From assembly GCF_014643595.1 (NCBI RefSeq), contig NZ_BMJT01000004.1, positions 248,001 through 312,000 of the forward strand: a stretch of DNA of 64,000 bases, in the 5' to 3' direction. This stretch comes from Lysinibacillus alkalisoli (lineage in GTDB: Bacteria; Bacillota; Bacilli; Bacillales_A; Planococcaceae). Below the pieces are notes generated by a model. It searched no databases and had not been told where the DNA came from. It worked only from the letters and a program-made list of their open reading frames with translations. A program made the position numbers and the translations under genes. Positions within the stretch are counted from its first letter, which is position 1, and each line of letters opens with the position of its first letter. Positions 18,658 through 27,528 of this stretch are shown one piece after another.

Positions 18658-19154
18658 GCGTGGGCATTGGAACAGTAGTCAAAGTGGGCATTGCACAAAT
18701 GGATGTTGTCACAACACCGAACACAATCCGTACATCAGGATTAGGCTCTTGTGTCGGTGTTGTTTTATACGATGAGAGGAAAAAAATAGCAGGATTAATA
18801 CATGTGATGTTACCAGATTCTACACTTGGAAAAGTAGTGCCAGGAAACGTAGCAAAGTTTGCAGATACAGGTATTGAAGCAATGATTGAACTTTTATTAA
18901 AACAAGGTGTTCAAAAATTCAGCTTGAAAGCCAAAATAGCAGGCGGTGCACAAATGTTTAAATTTTCTTCAGACCAGTCATCAATGCGCATTGGCCCAAG
19001 AAATGTGGAAGCAGTAAAGCAAGCTTTACGAAAAAGCGGTATACGTATTACAGCAGAGGACACAGGAGGAAGTAGTGGACGTACTATTGAATTTGATCCG
19101 GAAACTTCAAAACTAATGGTTCGTACTGTTAATCAAGGAGTGAGTGAAATTTAA
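18654..19154 (+). CDS. cheD: Chemoreceptor glutamine deamidase CheD
   Basis: CheD deamidates specific receptor glutamines and activates receptors. In 166 aa the catalytic residues T27, C33 (GLGSCVGV) and H50 (GLIHVMLPDS) are all present, and the C-terminal half has KIAGGAQMF and GGSSGRTIEFDPETSKLMVRT. It starts inside the cheC stop (ATGA). Its own stop shares a base with the next ATG. Confidence 0.95.
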   Translation: MSVGIGTVVKVGIAQMDVVTTPNTIRTSGLGSCVGVVLYDERKKIAGLIHVMLPDSTLGKVVPGNVAKFADTGIEAMIELLLKQGVQKFSLKAKIAGGAQMFKFSSDQSSMRIGPRNVEAVKQALRKSGIRITAEDTGGSSGRTIEFDPETSKLMVRTVNQGVSEI

Positions 19155-19480
19155 TGTTTGGTTCAATTTTATATAACCTTTGGGGAGCGCTTGGCAGCTT
19201 TTGTCTTTACTTTTTTATTAATTTCTTAAAACCTGTACCACCATTATCAATAATTTTGAAATCTTTTATTGCAGCAATCGTTGGTTTTTTACTAATGTAT
19301 GTTGTGCGTTACCTTATTACATATATTTGCTATACACCTGAAGAAGAGGAACACATAGAAGATGACGAGCAAGTAGCAAAACCTGTACAAGCAACACCTG
19401 AAGAGTTTGCAGAAGAAAATCCAGAAGAAGTAGCGAATGTCGTAAAAACAATGATGCATGAAGAACCTGCAGCACAATAA
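19154..19480 (+). CDS. Unknown small two-helix membrane protein at the end of the fla/che operon
   Basis: A 108-aa protein that I cannot assign to a named family. Two hydrophobic stretches (about residues 8-26, YNLWGALGSFCLYFFINFL, and 33-57) are followed by a strongly acidic cytoplasmic-type tail rich in E, P and A. It is translated with a one-base overlap behind cheD and is the last gene before a terminator, so it belongs to the same transcript as the chemotaxis genes. B. subtilis has sigD directly after cheD with no such gene. A role in motility is inferred only from position. Confidence 0.65.
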   Translation: MFGSILYNLWGALGSFCLYFFINFLKPVPPLSIILKSFIAAIVGFLLMYVVRYLITYICYTPEEEEHIEDDEQVAKPVQATPEEFAEENPEEVANVVKTMMHEEPAAQ

Positions 19481-19489
19481 TTTTTTTAG

Positions 19490-19518
19490 AAGAGAGGCGA
19501 AAGCCCTCTTCTTTTTTT
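19490..19518 (+). terminator. Intrinsic terminator ending the fla/che operon
   Basis: GAAGAG...CTCTTC arms around AGGCGAAAGCCC form a stable stem-loop immediately followed by a run of seven T. It lies 10 nt after the last fla/che gene and before sigD, so sigD is not simply the end of the operon here. Confidence 0.85.
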
Positions 19519-19582
19519 GTTTCATTTTATGGTAAATTAGAATCATCAGCAAAAGTAATCATCTATGTCACAATAACGAAAC

Positions 19583-19611
19583 ATGAAGTTTAAAGCGATT
19601 TTTGTTACAAT
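19583..19611 (+). promoter_or_regulatory. Possible sigD promoter
   Basis: Downstream of the fla/che terminator there is a TACAAT hexamer (19606-19611) with a weak ATGAAG -35 (19583-19588) at 17-bp spacing, about 34 nt before the sigD ATG. The -35 match is poor, so this is only a candidate. A promoter is expected because a terminator separates sigD from the operon. Confidence 0.35.
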
Positions 19612-19644
19612 AAAACTAATAAATTGAACGAAAGGTGGGGTTGT

Positions 19645-20415
19645 ATGGCATATGTGAATGCAGAAGAGGACAAACTATGGCATCGTTGGATTAAAGCGAG
19701 AGACCCACAAGCAGGAGATTTGTTAATTAAAAGATACATGCCGTTAGTTACATATCATGTGCAGCGTATTAGCGTAGGCTTGCCGAAAAGTGTGTCTAAA
19801 GATGAATTAACTAGTTTAGCTATGCTTGGTTTATTTGATGCATTAAATAAATTTGATTTATCACGGGAATTAAAATTCGATACGTATGCGTCATTTAGGG
19901 TAAGAGGGGCTATTATTGATGGCTTACGTAAAGAAGATTGGTTACCACGGTCTGCGCGAGAAAAAGCTAAAAAAATGGAAGCACAAATTGAAGCACTAGA
20001 ACAACGCCTTCAACGTCATGCAACGCCAGAAGAAGTAGCTACTGAAATGAATATTACAGTCGATGAAGTATATCGCACTGTACAAGAGCATTTTTTTGCC
20101 AATGTGCTATCAATTAATGAACAACAAGAGCTAGATGATTATGAAGGCAAATCATTTGTGATTCGTGATGATGCTACTAAAACACCTGAACAAACCGTAA
20201 TACATACTGAGTTACTGGGTGAATTAGCCCAACATATTGAAAGATTAAATCGAAATGAGCAACTCGTTATTAGTCTTTTTTATTCCGAAGAAATGACATT
20301 AACGGAAATTGGAGAAGTGTTAAATTTATCAACTTCTCGTATTTCACAAATTCACTCTAAAGCATTGTTTAAATTAAAAGAACTATTATCAAAAGAAGCA
20401 ATGAAAACGTCATGA
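19645..20415 (+). CDS. sigD: Motility RNA polymerase sigma factor SigD (FliA type)
   Basis: A 256-aa sigma-28 family factor directing late flagellin, stator and chemoreceptor genes. Region 2 contains VSKDELTSLAMLGLFDALNKFDLSRELKFDTYASFRVRGAIIDGLRKEDWLPRS; region 3 and region 4 (ERLNRNEQLVISLFYSEEMTLTEIGEVLNLSTSRISQIHSKALFKLKE) follow. ATG 19645 is chosen because AAAGGTGGGG (19631-19640) precedes it; an in-frame TTG at 19624 lies upstream of that site. Its activity is normally held by the anti-sigma factor FlgM. Confidence 0.95.
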   Translation: MAYVNAEEDKLWHRWIKARDPQAGDLLIKRYMPLVTYHVQRISVGLPKSVSKDELTSLAMLGLFDALNKFDLSRELKFDTYASFRVRGAIIDGLRKEDWLPRSAREKAKKMEAQIEALEQRLQRHATPEEVATEMNITVDEVYRTVQEHFFANVLSINEQQELDDYEGKSFVIRDDATKTPEQTVIHTELLGELAQHIERLNRNEQLVISLFYSEEMTLTEIGEVLNLSTSRISQIHSKALFKLKELLSKEAMKTS

Positions 20416-20427
20416 GGAGGATGTGCG

Positions 20428-20742
20428 ATGAGTTTAAAAGGTGTTGAACTACAAATTGCAATACCCAAAACATTTGATGCAGGTAAAATGGCAGACCAAG
20501 CGCAACAACAAAATCATGTAAATCAAATGCATGCTAATGATGCATTAAAAAAAGAATTAGAGCGACAACAAAAAATTGTGAATACGTCTGAAGAAATGGA
20601 TGCCATTAACGATGAAGATGAAAATGGTAGTCAATATGAAGGAGATTCGCAAAAGAGAAAAATACAAGAAGCGAAAGCACAAAAAGAAAAGCAACCTAAT
20701 AATCACCCCTTCAAAGGTAACTTTGTGGACTTTAGTGGATAG
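20428..20742 (+). CDS. Unknown hydrophilic protein between sigD and swrB
   Basis: A 104-aa, very hydrophilic product with no membrane segment or signal peptide. It begins MSLKGVELQIAIPKTFDAGKMADQAQQQ, continues as a K/E/Q-rich probable helix, and ends in a short more hydrophobic motif (HPFKGNFVDFSG). I recognise no family. A strong AGGAGGATG site 12 nt after the sigD stop and a 6-nt gap to the next gene place it firmly in the sigD operon. B. subtilis has swrB directly after sigD without this gene. The sharply conserved-looking N- and C-terminal ends would be where to look for function. Confidence 0.7.
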   Translation: MSLKGVELQIAIPKTFDAGKMADQAQQQNHVNQMHANDALKKELERQQKIVNTSEEMDAINDEDENGSQYEGDSQKRKIQEAKAQKEKQPNNHPFKGNFVDFSG

Positions 20743-20748
20743 GAGTTA

Positions 20749-21294
20749 ATGATGATTGTAATCAGTATTATTGTGTTATTCGTTTTGCAGTTAATCGCTT
20801 TCTTTTTCATTGTGTTATTGAATGTTAAGATGGCGCGTTTTAATCAGTTAGAAGAAAAACAAAATCGTTTAATGCGAGAGATGGATGAAACAGTAGGTGC
20901 TTACTTGATGCAGTTACAAGAAGAGAATAATCGCTTTATTCAAGCATTAAAAGATACACCAAAACCATCAGGAGCAGTCATGCAAGAACCATTAACTATG
21001 CAAGTTCAAGTTAATGAGTCTAGTGTAGTGGAACAACCATCAGCGAATCGCAAGCCAGAAGAAGTGAAAGTGCCTAAATTTACGATGCCTAAAACTAAAG
21101 CAAAAGCAGCGTATCAAAAGCATATTAAATCACCTGCTGCAGCTGAAGAACAACCGTCAAAAGTAATAAAACCACCAACGCTTGAGCAACAAGTGGTACA
21201 ATTAGCTGACGAAGGAAAAAGTATTGAACAAATTGCGAAACAATTACAAAAAGGCAAAACCGAAATCGAATTATTATTAAAGTTTAAGCAGTAA
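20749..21294 (+). CDS. swrB: SwrB-like swarming motility protein (YlxL family)
   Basis: A 181-aa protein with one N-terminal transmembrane helix (residues 2-24), a short coiled-coil (FNQLEEKQNRLMREMDETVGAYLMQLQEENNRF), a low-complexity K/A/P-rich middle and a C-terminal helical motif (LEQQVVQLADEGKSIEQIAKQLQKGKTEIELLLKFKQ) resembling a helix-turn-helix. That architecture and the location behind sigD and before rpsB match B. subtilis SwrB, which activates FliM/FliG-dependent export switching during swarming. Start could be ATG 20749 or 20752. Confidence 0.7.
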   Translation: MMIVISIIVLFVLQLIAFFFIVLLNVKMARFNQLEEKQNRLMREMDETVGAYLMQLQEENNRFIQALKDTPKPSGAVMQEPLTMQVQVNESSVVEQPSANRKPEEVKVPKFTMPKTKAKAAYQKHIKSPAAAEEQPSKVIKPPTLEQQVVQLADEGKSIEQIAKQLQKGKTEIELLLKFKQ

Positions 21295-21298
21295 ATAG

Positions 21299-21327
21299 TT
21301 GATTAACAACAAACATTATGATATATT
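21299..21327 (+). promoter_or_regulatory. Promoter of rpsB (extended -10)
   Basis: TTGATT (21299-21304), a 17-bp spacer, and TATATT (21322-21327) with a TG at 21319-21320 make a good vegetative promoter. It begins five bases downstream of the swrB stop and would start transcription near 21334, leaving a leader of about 115 nt before rpsB. Confidence 0.65.
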
Positions 21328-21333
21328 ATCAAA

Positions 21334-21449
21334 TGGTGTTATCATCACACACGCGGTGGGATATAGTAAGTGGTGCTCTAATGTTTAGAGTAGCTTGTTA
21401 TAGATGAACATCTGCGGAGGAAATTAACCAAAACTAGGAGGAAACAAAC
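21334..21449 (+). promoter_or_regulatory. Structured 5' leader of rpsB
   Basis: The untranslated leader contains a clear hairpin CTCTAA-TGT-TTAGAG (21376-21390) and a second small one (AGAT-GAAC-ATCT, 21402-21413), then two purine-rich sites, GCGGAGG and the real AGGAGG before the ATG. Ribosomal protein operons are often autoregulated through such leaders. I do not recognise a named RNA family here, so a role in S2 feedback is inference. Confidence 0.4.
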
Positions 21450-22178
21450 ATGTCAGTAATTTCAATGAAACAATTACTTGAAGCTGGTGTACATTTCGGT
21501 CACCAAACTCGCCGTTGGAACCCAAAAATGAAGAAATATATCTTCGTTGAGCGTAACGGTATTTACATTATCGACTTACAAAAAACAGTTAAAAAATTAG
21601 AGGAAGCTTATGACTTCATGCGCCAAGTTGGTGCTGATGGCGGCAAGGTGCTTTTCGTTGGTACGAAAAAACAAGCACAAGAAGCTATTAAAGAAGAAGC
21701 AGAGCGCTCTGGTAACTACTACATTAACCAACGTTGGTTAGGTGGTACTTTAACTAACTTCGAAACAATCCAAAAACGTGTTGCTCGTATGAAAGCAATC
21801 GAAAAAATGGAAGAGGACGGTACTTTTGATGTACTTCCTAAAAAAGAAGTAGTTCAACTTAAAAAAGAACACGAACGTTTAGTGAAATTCTTAGGCGGTA
21901 TCCGCGACATGAAAGGTTTACCAGACGTAATGTTCGTAGTAGACCCACGCAAAGAGCGCATCGCTGTAGCTGAAGCTCGTAAATTAAATATTCCATTAGT
22001 AGGTATTGTTGATACAAACTGTGACCCAGATGAAATCGACTACGTAATCCCTGCAAACGATGATGCAATCCGTGCCGTTAAGTTATTAACAGCTAAAATG
22101 GCAGATGCATTAATCGAGTCTAAACAAGGTGAAGAAGAAGCTCCAGTTGTAGAAGAAACAGTAGAATCAGCTGAGTAA
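21450..22178 (+). CDS. rpsB: 30S ribosomal protein S2
   Basis: 242 aa with the full S2 pattern: [75 protein letters not shown] and [29 protein letters not shown]. The acidic tail is usual. Codon use is visibly more optimised than in the flanking genes. It has its own promoter and is followed by a terminator before tsf. Confidence 0.98.
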   Translation: MSVISMKQLLEAGVHFGHQTRRWNPKMKKYIFVERNGIYIIDLQKTVKKLEEAYDFMRQVGADGGKVLFVGTKKQAQEAIKEEAERSGNYYINQRWLGGTLTNFETIQKRVARMKAIEKMEEDGTFDVLPKKEVVQLKKEHERLVKFLGGIRDMKGLPDVMFVVDPRKERIAVAEARKLNIPLVGIVDTNCDPDEIDYVIPANDDAIRAVKLLTAKMADALIESKQGEEEAPVVEETVESAE

Positions 22179-22195
22179 TAGTTCACGTTTATGCA

Positions 22196-22235
22196 AAGGT
22201 GATAAGTGGCTCAGAACCCCTTATCACCTTTTTTT
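22196..22235 (+). terminator. Terminator/attenuator between rpsB and tsf
   Basis: AAGGTGATAAG and CTTATCACCTT form a long stem around TGGCTCAGAACCC, followed by a run of T. It could partly uncouple rpsB from tsf, as seen in other Firmicutes. Confidence 0.85.
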
Positions 22236-22268
22236 AGAAGGTAACATAAATTTGAGGAGGCAATCCAA

Positions 22269-23153
22269 ATGGCAATCACTGCACAATTAGTAAAAGAACT
22301 ACGCGAAAAAACAGGCGCGGGTATGATGGACTGTAAAAAAGCTTTAGTAGAAACTGATGGTAACATCGAAGCTGCAATCGACTTTTTACGTGAAAAAGGT
22401 TTATCTTCAGCTTCTAAAAAAGCTGACCGTATTGCTGCTGAAGGTACAACTTATATCTTAACAAAAGATAATGAAGCAATTATTTTAGAAGTAAACGCTG
22501 AAACAGACTTCGTTGCTAAGAATGATAAGTTCCAAGCTTTAGTATCAGCTTTAGCAGAACAAATTTTAACAGCTAAACCAGCATCAGTTGAAGAAGCGCT
22601 TGAACTTGAAAATGCTGAAGGTGTTAAAATCGTAGATCAAATCTCAACAGCAGTAGCAACGATTGGTGAGAAAATCACATTACGTCGCTTTGAAATCAAA
22701 ACAAAAACAGATGCAGATGCATTTGGTCCTTACTTACACATGGGCGGTAAAATTGGTGTGTTAGTAGTGCTAGAAGGCTCTACTGATGAATCAGTTGCAC
22801 GTGATGTTGCTATGCATATCGCAGCAATCAACCCTAAATACATCTCTCGTGACGAAGTGTCAGCAGATGAAGTTGAGCGCGAGCGTAAAGTATTAACAGA
22901 ACAAGCATTAAACGAAGGTAAGCCAGAAAATATCGTTGCTAAAATGGTAGAAGGTCGCCTTGGTAAATACTTCGAAGAAATTTGCTTACTTGATCAAGCT
23001 TTCGTTAAAAACTCTGACCAAAAAGTGCGTGACTTCGTAAAAGCTGCTAATGCAGATGTAAAAGCATTTGTACGTTACAGCGTTGGTGAAGGTATTGAAA
23101 AACGTGAAGATAACTTCGCTGAAGAAGTAATGAGTCAAGTTAAAGGTAACTAA
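22269..23153 (+). CDS. tsf: Translation elongation factor Ts
   Basis: Guanine nucleotide exchange factor for EF-Tu. The 294-aa protein starts with the UBA-like domain ([38 protein letters not shown]), then [16 protein letters not shown], and the paired C-terminal dimerisation subdomains, ending [31 protein letters not shown] site precedes the ATG. Its length is typical of Bacillales EF-Ts. Confidence 0.98.
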   Translation: MAITAQLVKELREKTGAGMMDCKKALVETDGNIEAAIDFLREKGLSSASKKADRIAAEGTTYILTKDNEAIILEVNAETDFVAKNDKFQALVSALAEQILTAKPASVEEALELENAEGVKIVDQISTAVATIGEKITLRRFEIKTKTDADAFGPYLHMGGKIGVLVVLEGSTDESVARDVAMHIAAINPKYISRDEVSADEVERERKVLTEQALNEGKPENIVAKMVEGRLGKYFEEICLLDQAFVKNSDQKVRDFVKAANADVKAFVRYSVGEGIEKREDNFAEEVMSQVKGN

Positions 23154-23230
23154 TTTAGACTGAAACGACTAACAACGTATCAGTTACTTATGTTGCGTCG
23201 TCAAGCTAATTTAATACCTATACAGTATAA

Positions 23231-23267
23231 AAGGGAACACGTTTCATATAGTGTTCCCTGTTTTTTG
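23231..23267 (+). terminator. Terminator after tsf
   Basis: GGGAACAC (23233-23240) pairs with GTGTTCCC (23251-23258) and is followed by TGTTTTTT. Confidence 0.88.
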
Positions 23268-23326
23268 GAAAAAAACGAGAAGTATGTGTGTGATACATAT
23301 ACAAAAGTCTGATGGAGGTTTAAGCA

Positions 23327-24052
23327 ATGAGTGTGCCACAATATAAACGAGTAGTCATTAAATTAAGCGGTGAGGCATTAGCTGGTGAAGCAGGTTTTGG
23401 TTTGTCACCAGCCATTATTAAGTCTGTTGCAGAAGAAGTGAAGGAAGTAGTAGACTTAGATGTAGAAGTTGCTGTAGTAGTTGGCGGTGGCAACATTTGG
23501 CGTGGTAAAATCGGCAGTGAAATGGGCATGGACCGCGCAGCAGCTGATTATATGGGCATGCTAGCTACTGTAATGAATTCATTAGCATTACAAGATGCAC
23601 TTGAAAAGTTAGGTATTGAAACACGTGTACAATCGTCAATTGTTATGACACAAGTAGCAGAGCCTTATATTCGTCGTAAAGCAGTGCGCCATTTAGAGAA
23701 AAAACGTGTTGTAATCTTTGCGGCAGGTACAGGTAATCCATTCTTCTCAACGGATACAACAGCTGCATTGCGTGCAGCGGAGATTGATGCAGACGCTATT
23801 CTTATGGCGAAAAATAATGTAGACGGTGTTTATTCTGCAGACCCTAAAGTCGACGAAGACGCTATCAAATATGACACACTCTCTTACTTAGACGTAATTC
23901 AGCAAGGATTACAAGTAATGGATTCAACAGCTTCAACACTTTGCATGGATAATGATATTCCATTAATTGTATTCTCTATTACAGAGAACGGAAACATTAA
24001 ACGTGCTGTACTTGGTGAAAAAATTGGAACAGTTGTTAGGAGGAATGTATAA
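23327..24052 (+). CDS. pyrH: UMP kinase PyrH
   Basis: Hexameric amino-acid-kinase-fold enzyme that phosphorylates UMP to UDP, feeding pyrimidine nucleotide synthesis; usually GTP-activated and UTP-inhibited. In 241 aa: [19 protein letters not shown] at the N-terminus, [38 protein letters not shown] and [23 protein letters not shown]. It has its own transcription start region after the tsf terminator and overlaps frr by one base. Confidence 0.97.
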   Translation: MSVPQYKRVVIKLSGEALAGEAGFGLSPAIIKSVAEEVKEVVDLDVEVAVVVGGGNIWRGKIGSEMGMDRAAADYMGMLATVMNSLALQDALEKLGIETRVQSSIVMTQVAEPYIRRKAVRHLEKKRVVIFAAGTGNPFFSTDTTAALRAAEIDADAILMAKNNVDGVYSADPKVDEDAIKYDTLSYLDVIQQGLQVMDSTASTLCMDNDIPLIVFSITENGNIKRAVLGEKIGTVVRRNV

Positions 24053-24609
24053 TGTCAAACGAAGTTTTAGCTCAAGCAAAAGATAAAATGGAAAAATCAA
24101 TTAGCGCTTATACACGCGAACTGGCATCTATTCGTGCAGGACGTGCGAATGCATCACTTTTAGACCGCATTCAGGTAGAGTATTACGGGGCACCGACACC
24201 ATTAAACCAAATGGCAGGTATTTCTGTTCCTGAGGCACGTTTATTAGTTATTCAACCGTATGATAAATCTGTTTTAGGTGAAATTGAAAAAGCCATTTTA
24301 CGCTCAGATTTAGGAATTACACCAACAAATGACGGTTCTGTTATTCGTATTATGATTCCAGCATTAACAGAAGAGCGCCGTAAAGAACTTGTGAAATTAG
24401 TAGGTAAAGAAGCAGAGACAGCTAAAGTAGCAGTACGCAATGTACGACGTGATGCTAACGATGATTTAAAGAAACAAGAAAAAGCAAGCGAAATTACAGA
24501 AGATGAATTGCATAGCTTAAGTGATGACGTTCAAAAATTAACAGATAGCTATATTGCAAAAGTTGATGAAATTGCTAAAGATAAAGAAGCAGAAATTTTA
24601 GAAGTATAA
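24052..24609 (+). CDS. frr: Ribosome recycling factor
   Basis: 185-aa tRNA-shaped protein that, with EF-G, splits post-termination ribosomes. It shows the conserved [28 protein letters not shown] and [31 protein letters not shown]. It is translationally coupled to pyrH (ATG within the pyrH TAATG). Two terminators follow. Confidence 0.97.
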   Translation: MSNEVLAQAKDKMEKSISAYTRELASIRAGRANASLLDRIQVEYYGAPTPLNQMAGISVPEARLLVIQPYDKSVLGEIEKAILRSDLGITPTNDGSVIRIMIPALTEERRKELVKLVGKEAETAKVAVRNVRRDANDDLKKQEKASEITEDELHSLSDDVQKLTDSYIAKVDEIAKDKEAEILEV

Positions 24610-24630
24610 ACTAAACTTTTTGTACGAAAG

Positions 24631-24662
24631 AGCGTCCTAGTAAAAAATAGGACGCTTTTTTT
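24631..24662 (+). terminator. Terminator after frr (first of two)
   Basis: GCGTCCTA and TAGGACGC form the stem, followed by seven T. Confidence 0.9.
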
Positions 24663-24671
24663 ATGAAATAA

Positions 24672-24697
24672 AAGGGCGCAAAGAGGCGCCTTTTTTG
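24672..24697 (+). terminator. Second terminator after frr
   Basis: A compact GGCGC-AAAGAG...GCGCC stem followed by TTTTTT, only 10 nt after the first terminator. The tandem pair should strictly isolate pyrH-frr from uppS. Confidence 0.75.
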
Positions 24698-24745
24698 TTA
24701 TGATAAGGTAGTAAACGTCCGATTAATTGTAGTGGAGGAAGAAGT

Positions 24746-25537
24746 ATGTTTAAAAATTTTTTAAATAAGCAAGTTAATATCGCGCAACCAATTGAGGCGC
24801 GCAAAGAACAAGTAAAGCGCGAATCAGTTCCTTCTCATATTGCGATTATTATGGACGGCAATGGTCGTTGGGCAAAAAAGCGAGCACTACCGCGCATCGC
24901 TGGTCACCGTGAAGGAATGAAGAACGTTAAGAAAATTACAAGGTGTGCATCGGATATTGGTGTAGAAGTGCTTACTGTGTATGCATTTTCAACAGAGAAC
25001 TGGAAAAGACCAAAAGAAGAAGTCGATTTTCTTATGCGATTGCCAGTTGATTTTCTAGATACGTTTTTACCTGAGTTAATTGAACGAAATGTGCGTGTAG
25101 AGATGATTGGTGAGCCTGACGTCTTACCTAAACATACTCAAGGAGCCCTGTTTGAGGCGATGGAACGCACAAAACACAATACAGGTCTTATCCTGAACTT
25201 TGCGTTGAATTATGGCAGTCGTGATGAGATGGTAAGAGCGATGAAAGCTGTTATGCAAAAAGTACAACAAGGTGACTTATGCATACAAGATGTGGATGAA
25301 GTTTGTCTGTCACAACATATGATGACATCGCATTTACCTGAGCCAGACTTATTAATTCGTACTAGTGGCGAAGTGCGTCTTAGCAACTTCATGCTATGGC
25401 AATTAGCTTATACAGAGTTTTGGTTCACTGATATTTTATGGCCAGACTTTGAAGAAGATGCATTTTTAGATGCAGTGCAAGGCTACCAAAAGAGAAATCG
25501 TCGATATGGTGGCTTGAAAGGAGAAGAAACAAATTGA
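24746..25537 (+). CDS. uppS: Undecaprenyl diphosphate synthase (isoprenyl transferase)
   Basis: Makes the C55 lipid carrier for peptidoglycan and wall polymers by cis-adding isopentenyl units. The 263-aa protein has the Mg-binding D37 in IIMDGNGRWAKKRALPRIAGH, VYAFSTENWKRP, NFALNYGSRDEM and the C-terminal PDLLIRTSGEVRLSNFMLWQLAYTEFWFTDILWPDF. It opens the uppS-cdsA-dxr-rasP-proS cluster; cdsA overlaps its end by 4 nt. Confidence 0.97.
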   Translation: MFKNFLNKQVNIAQPIEARKEQVKRESVPSHIAIIMDGNGRWAKKRALPRIAGHREGMKNVKKITRCASDIGVEVLTVYAFSTENWKRPKEEVDFLMRLPVDFLDTFLPELIERNVRVEMIGEPDVLPKHTQGALFEAMERTKHNTGLILNFALNYGSRDEMVRAMKAVMQKVQQGDLCIQDVDEVCLSQHMMTSHLPEPDLLIRTSGEVRLSNFMLWQLAYTEFWFTDILWPDFEEDAFLDAVQGYQKRNRRYGGLKGEETN

Positions 25538-26328
25538 AACAACGAATTATAACGGCAGTTATTGCAGCAGCATTCTTTATTCCATTTGTTGTATATGGTA
25601 ATTGGCCGTTTGCTGCACTCGTATTCGCAATGGCGGGTGTAGGTTTTTTTGAGATATTACGTATGAAGCACATTTCACTAGCCTCAGTACCAGGTGTATT
25701 GGGGTTGTTTGCTTTAGCAGCAATTGTTATGCCTGAACAATGGGAGTTAAACATTAAAGAATGGTTAACTTTAGGAAAGATTGAAATTATCTTTTTAGTG
25801 GTGATTTTATTACTAGTGTATACGGTACTTATTAAAAATACATTTACTTTTGACGAAGTTGGCTTTATTTTAATTAGCGCTTTTTATGTAGGGTTAGGCT
25901 TCCACTATTTAATCGAAACAAGAATCGCAGGCTTAGAGTATATTGTCTTTGCGTTATTGATTGTTTGGACAACGGATTCGGGTGCTTATTTTGTAGGGCG
26001 TAAGTTAGGTAAAAATAAATTATGGCCAGAAATTTCGCCGAATAAAACAATTGAAGGTTTTGTGGGTGGGATTGGCATAGCTGTGATTTTTGCTATTGGC
26101 ATGCAATTGATACAGCCAATTACACATACATGGTTTGCTTTAGTAGGTGTAACGATCATCGCGTCGATATTTGGCCAATTAGGTGACTTAGTTGAATCAG
26201 CTATCAAACGTCACTATGATGTAAAAGACTCGGGTACACTATTGCCAGGGCATGGTGGTATTTTAGATCGTTTTGATAGTTTATTATTTGTCTTACCATT
26301 ATTACATTTTCTACATATTGTAGGATGA
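25534..26328 (+). CDS. cdsA: Phosphatidate cytidylyltransferase
   Basis: Integral membrane enzyme converting phosphatidic acid and CTP to CDP-diacylglycerol. It is 264 aa with about eight hydrophobic helices and the signature near the C-terminus, [31 protein letters not shown], preceded by [15 protein letters not shown]. Start is a TTG overlapping the uppS stop; AAAGGAGAAG provides the ribosome site. Confidence 0.96.
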   Translation: MKQRIITAVIAAAFFIPFVVYGNWPFAALVFAMAGVGFFEILRMKHISLASVPGVLGLFALAAIVMPEQWELNIKEWLTLGKIEIIFLVVILLLVYTVLIKNTFTFDEVGFILISAFYVGLGFHYLIETRIAGLEYIVFALLIVWTTDSGAYFVGRKLGKNKLWPEISPNKTIEGFVGGIGIAVIFAIGMQLIQPITHTWFALVGVTIIASIFGQLGDLVESAIKRHYDVKDSGTLLPGHGGILDRFDSLLFVLPLLHFLHIVG

Positions 26329-26344
26329 AGAAGGGAATAGCAGA

Positions 26345-27490
26345 ATGAAGAAAATTAGTTTACTAGGGGCTACAGGGTCTATCGGTCTACAAACGATTGA
26401 TGTGATACAAGCAAATAAAGAAATGTTCCAATTGCAAGCATTTTCATCAGGTAAAAATTTAGAACAAACGCGTAAAATTATTGACGCCTTACAACCAGAA
26501 TTAGTTTCAGTACAAGATGAGCAAGATGCTTTGCAGCTTGCAAAAGCGTATCCTACCATTAGCTTTGTACATGGTGCACAAGGTTTAATAGATGTTGCTA
26601 CACATCCTGAGACGACTATTTTAGTCAATGCTGTGTTAGGAAGTGTTGGATTAGCGCCTACATTGGCAGCTATTCGCATGAGTAAAACGATCGCAATTGC
26701 AAATAAAGAAACACTTGTAACAGCGGGCCATTTAGTGATGGCTGAAGCTAAGAAATACAATGCACCGATTTTGCCTGTAGACAGTGAACATTCCGCATTA
26801 TTTCAATCTATGAATGGTGAAAATCCCAAAAACATTTCACGCTTAATTATTACAGCTTCTGGTGGCAGTTTTAGAGACCGCACGCGTGCAGAGTTAAAGC
26901 ATGTGACAGTAAAGGATGCATTAAATCACCCTAACTGGTCAATGGGTGCTAAAATTACCATTGATTCAGCTACTATGATGAATAAAGGCTTAGAAGTTAT
27001 TGAAGCACATGTTTTATTTGATATGCCATACGATCAAATTGATGTGTTATTACACCGAGAAAGTATTATCCATTCACTTGTTGAATATGAAGATACGAGT
27101 GTCATTGCACAATTAGGCACACCAGATATGCGTGCGCCAATTCAATATGCACTAACGTATCCAGAAAGAATACCATTACAAAATAGCCAGCGTTTGAGCT
27201 TGGCTGATATTGGTACATTGCATTTTGAGAAAATGGACTTTAAGCGTTATAAAGCGTTGCAATTAGCATTTGATGCAGGTAGAGAAGGAGGTACCATTTT
27301 AACAGCGATGAATGCAGCTAATGAAGCAGCTGTAGCAGCCTTTTTGCAGGATAAAATTGGCTTCCTTGACATTGATGAAGTGATTGAACGCGTTATGCAT
27401 GAACATCAAACTATTCGACAACCTGATTTAGAAACAATCTTACATGTAGATAGTGAAACGAGAAAACAAGTGACAGACATGATAAAATAA
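26345..27490 (+). CDS. dxr: 1-deoxy-D-xylulose 5-phosphate reductoisomerase
   Basis: Second step of the MEP isoprenoid pathway. In 381 aa: N-terminal NADPH fold ([17 protein letters not shown]), [13 protein letters not shown], metal-site motif [12 protein letters not shown], flexible loop TASGGSFRD and [19 protein letters not shown]. Neighbouring uppS uses the downstream product. Its presence shows the MEP pathway is used for isoprenoids. Confidence 0.97.
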   Translation: MKKISLLGATGSIGLQTIDVIQANKEMFQLQAFSSGKNLEQTRKIIDALQPELVSVQDEQDALQLAKAYPTISFVHGAQGLIDVATHPETTILVNAVLGSVGLAPTLAAIRMSKTIAIANKETLVTAGHLVMAEAKKYNAPILPVDSEHSALFQSMNGENPKNISRLIITASGGSFRDRTRAELKHVTVKDALNHPNWSMGAKITIDSATMMNKGLEVIEAHVLFDMPYDQIDVLLHRESIIHSLVEYEDTSVIAQLGTPDMRAPIQYALTYPERIPLQNSQRLSLADIGTLHFEKMDFKRYKALQLAFDAGREGGTILTAMNAANEAAVAAFLQDKIGFLDIDEVIERVMHEHQTIRQPDLETILHVDSETRKQVTDMIK

Positions 27491-27528
27491 CAAAAGGTTA
27501 ATCAAGTTTAAATTAAAGGTGGGATTTT

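Noticed and set aside
19154-19480. Assignment of the gene after cheD as swrB
   Set aside because: SwrB has one N-terminal helix, a coiled coil and a C-terminal helical motif; those are in the gene at 20749-21294. This one has two helices and an acidic tail.
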